A stretch of 5,361 bases of DNA. It comes from Crenothrix polyspora. GTDB lineage: Bacteria; Pseudomonadota; Gammaproteobacteria; Methylococcales; Methylomonadaceae. Location: the NCBI GenBank assembly GCA_945903675.1, contig CAMDOP010000239.1, forward strand, positions 1 through 5,361, read 5' to 3'. The number at the start of each line of letters is the position of its first letter. The first letter of the stretch is position 1. Shown in pieces: positions 1-4,886 of the stretch. A program made the position numbers and the translations under genes. The notes beneath the pieces are model-generated. The model saw only the letters and a list, made by a program, of their open reading frames with translations, made no database searches and had not been told where the DNA came from.

Positions 1-239
1 GCTCTAAATGCGGTTAAAATATCTTTATCTAAACGGATAGCAACTTGCTCTTTATTGGCAACACCTGCTGGACGACCCACTCTTCTTTTTTCTATTTCTT
101 GTCGCATCAAAATAGAAGCATCAGGAGAATCCTCATCTTCTTCAGGCTCCATGTTAGTCACAAGAGCCTGATGTAAATAAGCTAGGTCTGTTTTTGATAA
201 CTGATTGTCGCGTAACACCTTCATTTCTTTACTACTCAT
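1..239 (-). CDS. brnA: BrnA family antitoxin, 3' end beyond window (partial)
   Basis: Antitoxin of a BrnT/BrnA type II toxin-antitoxin pair; known BrnA proteins bind and neutralise the ribonuclease BrnT and repress their own promoter as a DNA-binding dimer. The start ATG is at 239-237 and 79 codons are visible before the window edge. The protein opens MSSKEMKVLRDNQLSK, has an acidic stretch (EPEEDEDSPDAS, about residues 33-44), then the family hallmark GRPAG followed by KEQVAIRLDKDILTAFRA (residues about 62-79). This last part is the start of the ribbon-helix-helix DNA-binding region; the rest of that fold lies outside. The gene overlaps the end of brnT by 8 bases, so the two are translationally coupled, with toxin first, as is usual for brnTA. 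Family assignment rests on motif recognition and on the neighbour. I see no frame damage in the visible part. Confidence 0.85.
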   Translation of the reverse strand, partial: MSSKEMKVLRDNQLSKTDLAYLHQALVTNMEPEEDEDSPDASILMRQEIEKRRVGRPAGVANKEQVAIRLDKDILTAFR

Positions 240-525
240 TAAAGTCATTTTCGAGCCATTCATAATAGATCTCTCTTTCACTACGTTTTGCTGGGCGGAA
301 ACTGATAATATGTGCTGTATGGTTCGGAATATAAACAACGGTTAAAACAACTAGAAAATCAAAAACATAAGCAAATGATTGTTGACGAATTTCACCGTTA
401 CGTTCAGTTTGCACATCGAGTCTATAAGGTCTCTCAATTACCAAATCTGCATCAACAAAATCAAGTTTATGTTTAGCTAAATTAGCTTCGCGTTTAATTT
501 CATACCATGTGAATTTCTTAAGCAT
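232..525 (-). CDS. brnT: BrnT family ribonuclease toxin
   Basis: Toxin of a type II toxin-antitoxin pair. Characterised BrnT proteins have a RelE-like fold and cut RNA, which stops translation and growth until BrnA neutralises them. The 97-residue length is typical. Two family signatures are visible: the N-terminal F-x-W followed by NLAKHKLDF (residues 15-23; canonical NxxKHGVSF), and the C-terminal HIISFRPAKRSEREIYYEW (residues 72-90; canonical IISARxAxxxER-x-Y). The central strands (FAYVFDFLVVLTVVYI) fit a beta-sheet core. The start at 525 is chosen because the conserved F-x-W begins five residues later. There is no Shine-Dalgarno sequence before it, and a consensus-like promoter places the transcript start at the ATG itself. 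The stop TAG (234-232) lies inside the first codons of brnA. The gene appears intact; activity is inferred. Confidence 0.88.
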   Translation of the reverse strand: MLKKFTWYEIKREANLAKHKLDFVDADLVIERPYRLDVQTERNGEIRQQSFAYVFDFLVVLTVVYIPNHTAHIISFRPAKRSEREIYYEWLENDFNE

Positions 526-559
526 GAATTATTGTATATATATTAATTATAATTATCAA
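526..559 (-). promoter_or_regulatory. Predicted sigma70 promoter of brnTA with overlapping palindrome
   Basis: On the minus strand a -35 element TTGATA (559-554) is separated by exactly 17 bases from a -10 element TACAAT (536-531). Each differs from consensus at one position. The predicted transcription start, six to seven bases past the -10, falls at the first base of the brnT ATG (525), implying a leaderless or nearly leaderless mRNA; this agrees with the absence of a Shine-Dalgarno sequence. A perfect 12-bp palindrome, TAATTATAATTA (544-555), covers the spacer and the edge of the -35 and is a candidate site for autorepression by BrnA. In such AT-rich DNA short palindromes can be fortuitous, so the operator role is inference. 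A second -10-like TATAAT (551-546) has no good -35. Confidence 0.6.
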
Positions 560-627
560 AAGAATTCGAGTTCGGTTGATTTTTTCGCACCCCCCCCGTT
601 ACGTTCATGCCCTACTAACCCTACAAT

Positions 628-646
628 TTCACCTTAACGTGGTGAA
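628..646. repeat. Short inverted repeat (6-bp arms, 7-base loop)
   Basis: TTCACC at 628-633 is the exact reverse complement of GGTGAA at 641-646, with the centre TTAACGT between them. No T-tract follows on either strand, so it does not look like a terminator. It could be a second operator for one of the flanking DNA-binding antitoxins, or chance. Confidence 0.4.
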
Positions 647-704
647 GTAAACATCAACTGCCTTTTATGCGTGATAGTTAGTGACTCATCAAAAAGCCCA
701 GCGA

Positions 705-732
705 TTAACGTGACATAATGCCCCCTTAATAT
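705..732 (+). promoter_or_regulatory. Possible promoter of the DUF1778 antitoxin gene
   Basis: A candidate -10 TAATAT (727-732) is preceded, with a 16-base spacer, by a weak -35-like TTAACG (705-710). It would start transcription near 739, giving a leader of about 27 bases that contains the ribosome binding site. Both elements deviate from consensus. The call gains support mainly because the inverted repeat at 710-750 overlaps them, as expected for an autoregulated antitoxin promoter. Confidence 0.35.
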
Positions 733-750
733 AAGGCGTCATTATGTCAC
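710..750. promoter_or_regulatory. Large inverted repeat, probable antitoxin operator
   Basis: GTGACATAATG (710-720) is the perfect reverse complement of CATTATGTCAC (740-750). Inside, CCTTA (724-728) pairs with TAAGG (732-736), giving a 41-bp dyad interrupted only by two mismatched positions and a 3-base centre. It ends 15 bases before the ATG of the DUF1778 gene and covers its likely promoter. DUF1778 (TacA/AtaR-type) ribbon-helix-helix antitoxins are known to bind palindromes in their own promoters, so an operator is the best explanation. A terminator is unlikely because no T-tract follows directly on either strand. Confidence 0.6.
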
Positions 751-754
751 CACC

Positions 755-759
755 AAGGA
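755..759 (+). promoter_or_regulatory. Ribosome binding site of the DUF1778 gene
   Basis: AAGGA lies six bases before the ATG at 766. This fixes the start and shows that the gene still has working-looking translation signals. Confidence 0.7.
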
Positions 760-765
760 ATCATC

Positions 766-1089
766 ATGATTGTTATAAGCAATGAACGCATTACCGCGAG
801 AGTTTCAGAACAAATTAAACAAACCCTGATAACTGCTGCTGACCTTACTGGAGCAACACTCAATCAGTTCTTGGTGCAGGCGGCGCTAGAAAAAGCAGAA
901 CTTATTATTGAAAAAGACAAATTGATACACTTAAGCAAAAATGATGCGCAGGTCTTTTTTGATGCACTGGAAAATCAACCAGAACCCAATGCAAAACTAC
1001 GTAACGCCGTTAATAATTATAGAGCTCATATCAAGTATGCTAGTGATGAGAAGGACACTGAAAATACTATAGCGTCCTGCTCTAAATAA
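766..1089 (+). CDS. DUF1778 ribbon-helix-helix antitoxin (TacA/AtaR-like), no adjacent toxin
   Basis: Antitoxins of this family normally neutralise a GNAT acetyltransferase toxin (TacT/AtaT type) that acetylates aminoacyl-tRNA, and repress the shared promoter. The protein has 107 residues. Residues 8-48 (RITARVSEQIKQTLITAADL, then TGATLNQFLVQAALEKAE) form the N-terminal ribbon-helix-helix domain. Residues about 50-90 carry the family's toxin-binding motif: LIHLSKNDAQVFFDALENQP, then EPNAKLRNAVNNYR. The ATG is supported by an AAGGA site six bases upstream. Family members usually end soon after the NYR segment; here a polar tail of about 17 residues follows (ASDEKDTENTIASCSK). The usual downstream GNAT gene is missing: the next gene is glmS in the opposite direction, 11 bases away. 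It is either an orphan antitoxin left after toxin loss or a stand-alone regulator. Domain call is strong; present function is inference. Confidence 0.85.
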   Translation: MIVISNERITARVSEQIKQTLITAADLTGATLNQFLVQAALEKAELIIEKDKLIHLSKNDAQVFFDALENQPEPNAKLRNAVNNYRAHIKYASDEKDTENTIASCSK

Positions 1090-1100
1090 ATATAGTCAGA

Positions 1101-1137
1101 CTACTCCACAGTAACTGATTTTGCTAAGTTACGAGGC
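1101..1137 (-). other. attTn7-like target sequence at the 3' end of glmS
   Basis: In Tn7, the TnsD protein recognises the last codons of glmS and directs insertion about 25 bp past the stop. The end of this gene encodes QPRNLAKSVTVE, and the DNA, for example CTTAGCAAAATCAGTTAC, is close to the E. coli attTn7 sequence from memory. The corresponding insertion point would be near 1076, inside the last codons of the DUF1778 gene. No Tn7 end sequence (TGTGGGCGG or its complement) is seen here, so the site appears unoccupied by a canonical Tn7. Confidence 0.5.
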
Positions 1138-2930
1138 TGATCAACATCGGTACCTTTTAACACAGCGACATGGTAAGACAATAGCTGTAAAGGTATGGTG
1201 TAAATAATCGGTGAGATTTCATTTTCAACTTGTGGCATCTTTACAATCTGCACATTAACATCACTTGCTGTCGCTAAAGTTTCATCCATAAAAACAATCA
1301 GCTGACCGCCTCTCGCACTGACTTCCTGAATATTAGATTTTAATTTCTCTAACAAACTGTTATTAGGCGCCACTGTAATAACCGGCATATCGGCATCGAT
1401 CAAGGCTAAAGGACCATGCTTTAATTCACCCGCAGGATAAGCTTCGGCATGGATATAAGAGATTTCCTTTAATTTCAAAGCCCCTTCCATCGCTATTGGA
1501 TAATGCGATCCTCTTCCTAAAAACAAAGCATGTTGTTTTTCTGAAAATTGCTCAGCTAAAACTTTAATTTCTTCATTGAGTTGCAGTGCTTTTTCAATAT
1601 TGCCTGGTAGACGAAATAATTCTGAGGTAATTTTTTGCTCTACTTGTTCCGACATTTCAAAGCGTCTACCTATAGCCATGACCAACAACATCAAGGTGGC
1701 TAATTGTGTGGTAAAGGCTTTGGTTGATGCCACACCAATCTCAGGGCCTGCGCGCGTCATTAAAACTAGATCAGACTCTCTGACCAGTGAACTTTCAGGC
1801 ACGTTACAAATAGCTAAGGAATATTTAGCGCCTAATTTTTTAGCTTCTTGTAAGGCCGCTAAAGTATCGGCTGTTTCACCCGACTGGGATATAGTAACGA
1901 TCAAGGTATCAGGCAGTAAAACGGGGTGCCTATAACGGAATTCACTGGCCACTTCTATCTGACAAGGAACTCTGGCTAATTTTTCAAACCAATACCGCGC
2001 AACGAGTCCTGCATGATAACTCGTACCACAAGCTAAAATCTGCACTGATTTTATATTATCAAATACCTCAGAAGCATTGTGCCCAAAAGCACTTTCTTCT
2101 AGACGATTATTAATAAATCGACCTTCCAACGTTTGCGCAATAGCAAAAGGCTGCTCATAGATTTCTTTGAGCATATAATGACGATAGTCGCCCTTATCTA
2201 CTGAATCGGCTGTTAACTGGCTTTCCTTAATAGGTCGAGTGACTACATCACCATCGCCATTATAAATTACTAAGTTATCAATAGTGATTGAGGCTATGTC
2301 ACCATCTTCTAAGAAAATAAAGCGTTGCGTCACTGGTAATAATGCGGCCACATCGGAGGCGATAAAATACTCACCGATGCCCACGCCTATGACTAGTGGA
2401 CTACCTTTGCGGCAAACGATCAAGGTATCAGGCTCGACTGTACTCATGATGCCCAAGGCATAAGCGCCGTCTAATGATTTAATAGCCTGTTTAACGGCGT
2501 TTAAAAAACCATCAGTAGACTCCATGGCTTGATAAATTTGATGTACGATTACTTCGGTATCCGTTTCTGAAGTAAATTCATAGCCACTTTCTTTAAGTGA
2601 TAGTCGCAATTGCTCATGATTTTCAATGATACCGTTATGGACGACGGCAACTTTGTCTCGGCTTAGATGAGGATGTGCATTTGCTGTACTTGGCTTTCCA
2701 TGAGTTGCCCATCGTGTATGGGCAATACCTATATTTCCAAATACAGGATCGAGTTGTAATAAATCTTCTAGTCCCTTAACTTTACCTAACTCTCTTTTTC
2801 GAAAGATAGTGCCGTCATTGATAACCGCTAAACCAGCTGAATCATAGCCACGATACTCTAGGCGCTTCAAGCCCTCCAATAATATGGGTACGATATTTCG
2901 TTGCGCTATTCCACCTACAATTCCACACCT
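1101..2930 (-). CDS. glmS: Glutamine--fructose-6-phosphate aminotransferase (isomerizing), with AGG at the start-codon position
   Basis: Cytoplasmic enzyme that makes glucosamine-6-phosphate from fructose-6-phosphate and glutamine, the first committed step to UDP-GlcNAc. From 2930 the frame encodes 609 residues, the same length as E. coli GlmS. The N-terminal glutaminase domain shows CGIVGGIAQRN at residues 2-12 (Cys2 becomes the N-terminal nucleophile after Met removal), then HTRWATHG, NGIIENHE and SETDTEV. Two SIS sugar-binding domains follow, with ACGTSYHAG, SQSGETADT, GRGSHYPIAMEGALKLKE and AYPAGELKHGPLALI. The C-terminal DQPRNLAKSVTVE includes the catalytic lysine. The codon before Cys is AGG, not ATG. 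An AGGA site eight bases upstream supports initiation there. The first normal start in frame is TTG at 2879 (codon 18), which has no ribosome binding site and would remove the catalytic Cys. The gene is one base downstream of glmU, so it is co-transcribed. No terminator is seen after its stop. Confidence 0.93.
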   Translation of the reverse strand, partial: RCGIVGGIAQRNIVPILLEGLKRLEYRGYDSAGLAVINDGTIFRKRELGKVKGLEDLLQLDPVFGNIGIAHTRWATHGKPSTANAHPHLSRDKVAVVHNGIIENHEQLRLSLKESGYEFTSETDTEVIVHQIYQAMESTDGFLNAVKQAIKSLDGAYALGIMSTVEPDTLIVCRKGSPLVIGVGIGEYFIASDVAALLPVTQRFIFLEDGDIASITIDNLVIYNGDGDVVTRPIKESQLTADSVDKGDYRHYMLKEIYEQPFAIAQTLEGRFINNRLEESAFGHNASEVFDNIKSVQILACGTSYHAGLVARYWFEKLARVPCQIEVASEFRYRHPVLLPDTLIVTISQSGETADTLAALQEAKKLGAKYSLAICNVPESSLVRESDLVLMTRAGPEIGVASTKAFTTQLATLMLLVMAIGRRFEMSEQVEQKITSELFRLPGNIEKALQLNEEIKVLAEQFSEKQHALFLGRGSHYPIAMEGALKLKEISYIHAEAYPAGELKHGPLALIDADMPVITVAPNNSLLEKLKSNIQEVSARGGQLIVFMDETLATASDVNVQIVKMPQVENEISPIIYTIPLQLLSYHVAVLKGTDVDQPRNLAKSVTVE

Positions 2931-2931
2931 A

Positions 2932-4308
2932 TTATTTTTCCTGTTTAACCGGACGTTGCCAACCTGAAATAGATACTTGCTTTGCTCTGCTTAAAGTTAA
3001 TTGATACTCTGGACTATCTTTGGTAATAGTTGATCCTGCACCTATCGTAGCATTTTTGCCAATAGTCACTGGAGCCACTAATTGACTATCTGAGCCAATA
3101 AAAGCGCCATCTTCAATGATGGTTCTAAATTTATTAACGCCATCATAGTTACAGGTAATAGTTCCAGCACCTATATTAACGTGACTGCCTACCGTTGCAT
3201 CACCAATATAACTAAGGTGATTAATTTTACTAGCCGAAGCAATAGTCGATTTTTTGATTTCTACGAAATTGCCGATATGCACTTGCTCAGCTAATACCGT
3301 CTCAGGACGTAATCTTGCAAAAGGACCAATCTTGCTGCCTAGTCCAACGATGGCATTGTCAATAATACAGTTCGCAAGAATGACTACATTATCGGCGATT
3401 ATAGAATTATTGATATAGGTATTAGCACCTATACGCACATTATTACCGATGCTATTTTTGCCTTCTAAAATAACATTTACATCAATAATAATATCTGTAC
3501 CCAGTGAATCAATCGTTCCTCTAAGGTCAAAACGCGCAGGGTCTATTAAGGTAACACCTTGTTCCATCAATAGATTTGCTTGCTCACTCTGATATACCCG
3601 CTCTAAATGACTTAACTGAATTCGATTATTAACACCCAAGACTTCATCAACGGATGAAGGCTGACTGGTGATGATAGTCATGCCATCGGCAACGGCCATT
3701 TCAATAATATCCGTTAAATAATATTCACCTTGCGCATTATTATTCCCTAATTGACTCAACCACTTTTTTAACTGCGACCCTTGTACCGCCATGATACCGG
3801 TATTACCTTCCTTAATTAATTGCTCAGTAGGAGTTGCATCTTTTTGTTCAACAATTTTTGTAACCTGACCCAAAGAATCCCTAACAATTCTGCCATATCC
3901 GGCAGGATCTTCAAGAGTGACTGTTAACAAGGCAAGAGACTTATCACTAACATTTTTAATTAGGGCTTTTACTGTACTCAATTTTAATAAAGGCACATCT
4001 CCATATAATATTAATACCGTATCGCTATCTGAGAATTGATCATTGGCTTGCTGCACAGCATGACCCGTACCTAATTGTTGCTTTTGCTCTATCCAAGTTA
4101 CATCTAAATCTTTTAAGGTATCCATGACTAAGTCCGCACCATGACCATAAACAATTTTGATGGTATTGTTTTTTAATTGGCTAGACATATCATAGACATG
4201 TTGTAGCAGTGATCGATTAGCTATTTGGTGTAAAACTTTTGGTAGTTGAGAGCACATGCGCGTGCCTTTGCCGGCAGCAAGAATAATAGTAGTAGTAGTT
4301 AGCTTCAT
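2932..4308 (-). CDS. glmU: Bifunctional GlcN-1-phosphate acetyltransferase / GlcNAc-1-phosphate uridylyltransferase
   Basis: Carries out the last two steps to UDP-N-acetylglucosamine: acetyl-CoA-dependent acetylation of glucosamine-1-phosphate, then UTP-dependent uridylyl transfer. It acts as a cytoplasmic trimer. The 458 residues match the family (456 in E. coli). The N-terminal pyrophosphorylase domain shows LAAGKGTRM (10-18), LPKVLH (22-27), QLGTGHA (78-84), YGDVPLL (102-108, with the metal-binding Asp), GYGRIVR (137-143), EGNTGIM (167-173) and GVNNRIQL (225-232). The left-handed beta-helix of hexapeptide repeats runs from about 255 to 430, with PFARLRPE (329-336), NFVEIKKS (347-354), NHLSYIGD (363-370, with the catalytic His364) and NIGAGTITCNYDG (378-390). 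An AGGA site six bases before the ATG supports the start. Codons 4-7 are four ACT repeats. The gene begins just after the terminator of the atp operon and is followed one base later by glmS. Confidence 0.97.
   Translation of the reverse strand: MKLTTTTIILAAGKGTRMCSQLPKVLHQIANRSLLQHVYDMSSQLKNNTIKIVYGHGADLVMDTLKDLDVTWIEQKQQLGTGHAVQQANDQFSDSDTVLILYGDVPLLKLSTVKALIKNVSDKSLALLTVTLEDPAGYGRIVRDSLGQVTKIVEQKDATPTEQLIKEGNTGIMAVQGSQLKKWLSQLGNNNAQGEYYLTDIIEMAVADGMTIITSQPSSVDEVLGVNNRIQLSHLERVYQSEQANLLMEQGVTLIDPARFDLRGTIDSLGTDIIIDVNVILEGKNSIGNNVRIGANTYINNSIIADNVVILANCIIDNAIVGLGSKIGPFARLRPETVLAEQVHIGNFVEIKKSTIASASKINHLSYIGDATVGSHVNIGAGTITCNYDGVNKFRTIIEDGAFIGSDSQLVAPVTIGKNATIGAGSTITKDSPEYQLTLSRAKQVSISGWQRPVKQEK
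2939..2942 (-). promoter_or_regulatory. Ribosome binding site of glmS inside the end of glmU
   Basis: AGGA is formed by the glmU codons CAG GAA, eight bases before the AGG codon at 2930-2928. This spacing is normal for a Shine-Dalgarno sequence and places initiation at the AGG, not at the TTG at 2879. It is the main DNA-level evidence that the ancestral start was at 2930. Confidence 0.6.
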
Positions 4309-4314
4309 GGAGTG

Positions 4315-4318
4315 TCCT
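4315..4318 (-). promoter_or_regulatory. Ribosome binding site of glmU
   Basis: AGGA six bases before the ATG at 4308. It lies only seven bases beyond the T-tract of the upstream terminator, so read-through or a promoter within or before the terminator must supply the mRNA. Confidence 0.65.
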
Positions 4319-4325
4319 GTTAAAC

Positions 4326-4363
4326 AAAAAAGCCCGATAGCGTGACTAACGTTACCGGGCTTT
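4326..4363 (-). terminator. Rho-independent terminator after atpC
   Basis: Reading the minus strand, AAAGCCCGGTAACGT (4363-4349) pairs with ACGCTATCGGGCTTT (4343-4329) around the 5-base loop TAGTC. This makes a 15-bp stem with one G-T wobble and one mismatch, including a GC-rich core GCCCG/CGGGC. The stem runs into six consecutive T (4331-4326). This is a classic intrinsic terminator, 49 bases after the atpC stop, and marks the end of the ATP synthase operon. On the plus strand the hairpin is followed by only TTT, so it is mainly one-directional. Confidence 0.9.
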
Positions 4364-4412
4364 AAAATATGAGATTGCCTTTTAGCTGGCTAATAACAAC
4401 TGAATGCTTTTA

Positions 4413-4835
4413 TTAACCGCCACGCTTTCTAAATCTATCTAAAGTTCTTAATTGCATAACAGCTTGTGCCAATTGAGCTTGTGCTGATGCATAATCAATC
4501 TTTCCCGTTTTATCAGCCAAAGCTTCTTCAGCTCTAGCTTTAGCATCTAACGCAGCAGCTTCATCAATATCTTTTGCACGAATCGCAGTATCCGCCAAAA
4601 TAGTGACCAGATGTGGCTGAACTTCTAAATAGCCACCTGAGATATAAAACGGATGACTTTCAGTCTCTGTCACTTTAATCCTAACTTCACCAGGATTTAA
4701 CCGAGTAATGAAGGGCGCATGGCGAGGCGAAATACCTACTTCACCGAGTTCAGCAGGAGCAAATACCATTTCTGCTAAGCCAGAGAATATCTCTTTTTCT
4801 GCACTTACGATGTCTACATGTACGGTCATAGTCAT
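4413..4835 (-). CDS. atpC: F1Fo ATP synthase subunit epsilon
   Basis: Central-stalk subunit of the F1 sector; it couples rotation to the c-ring and inhibits ATP hydrolysis through its C-terminal helices. The 140 residues match the bacterial family. The N-terminal beta-sandwich (about 1-88) shows HVDIVSAEKEIFSGLAE, GEVGISPRHAPFITRLNPGE, FYISGGYLEVQPH and VTILADTAIRAKDID. The C-terminal helical hairpin (about 92-136) is Ala-, Glu- and Lys-rich, with AAALDAKARAEEAL and QAVMQLRTLDRFRKR. Two starts are possible (4835 and 4829); the first is chosen because AGGTG (4845-4841) lies five bases before it. The gene follows atpD after 51 bases and is last in its operon, with a strong terminator downstream. 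Confidence 0.97.
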   Translation of the reverse strand: MTMTVHVDIVSAEKEIFSGLAEMVFAPAELGEVGISPRHAPFITRLNPGEVRIKVTETESHPFYISGGYLEVQPHLVTILADTAIRAKDIDEAAALDAKARAEEALADKTGKIDYASAQAQLAQAVMQLRTLDRFRKRGG

Positions 4836-4840
4836 TTCTT

Positions 4841-4845
4841 CACCT
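4841..4845 (-). promoter_or_regulatory. Ribosome binding site of atpC
   Basis: AGGTG lies five bases before the ATG at 4835 and eleven before the alternative ATG at 4829. It favours the longer protein beginning MTMTVHVD. Confidence 0.6.
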
Positions 4846-4854
4846 GTTTCAAAC

Positions 4855-4880
4855 TTCTCCCTACCGCTAGATAGGGAGAA
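4855..4880 (-). repeat. Perfect hairpin between atpD and atpC
   Basis: TTCTCCCTA and TAGGGAGAA are perfect 9-bp complements separated by 8 bases (loop TCTAGCGG on the mRNA strand). The hairpin starts 6 bases after the atpD stop and ends 9 bases before the atpC ribosome binding site. No T-tract follows, so it should not terminate transcription. It may stabilise the upstream mRNA end or tune epsilon synthesis relative to beta; that role is inference. Confidence 0.6.
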
Positions 4881-4886
4881 ATTGCC

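Larger units (their letters stand above)
526..765. other. Divergent intergenic region between brnT and the DUF1778 gene
   Basis: This 240-base region separates the two divergent toxin-antitoxin loci. It contains the brnT promoter (526-559), a run of eight C (590-597), an imperfect dyad TTCACC/GGTGAA (628-633 and 641-646), the octamer TTAACGTG twice (634-641 and 705-712), and a large inverted repeat (710-750) just before the plus-strand gene. I see no open frame with a plausible start and ribosome binding site, and no tRNA or other recognisable RNA. Confidence 0.7.

Noticed and set aside
710..750. Reading the 41-bp dyad as a Rho-independent terminator
   Set aside because: No run of T follows directly on either strand; on the minus strand the nearest TTTTT is about 14 bases away, so an operator fits better.
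1065..1097. Possible terminator stem CTATA/TATAG between the DUF1778 gene and glmS
   Set aside because: Only five A/T-rich pairs around a loop of nearly 20 bases, with no T-tract; too weak to call.
1576..1935. Plus-strand open frame of 119 codons
   Set aside because: It lies wholly inside the sugar-isomerase part of glmS on the other strand, has no recognisable domain and no good ribosome binding site.
1101..2879. glmS starting at TTG 2879 (592 residues)
   Set aside because: This start would remove the conserved CGIVGG segment with the catalytic cysteine and lacks a ribosome binding site, whereas the frame continues intact to a well-spaced AGGA before 2930. It remains the only conventional start codon, so it is kept as an alternative only.
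2880..2960. glmS riboswitch/ribozyme or GlmZ small-RNA target before glmS
   Set aside because: glmU and glmS are separated by one base, leaving no leader. The glmS ribozyme is a feature of Gram-positive bacteria and no such structure is visible.
4288..4299. Four ACT repeats at codons 4-7 of glmU as a phase-variation tract
   Set aside because: It is a trinucleotide repeat in frame, so length changes would not shift the reading frame, and four units are too few to be notable.
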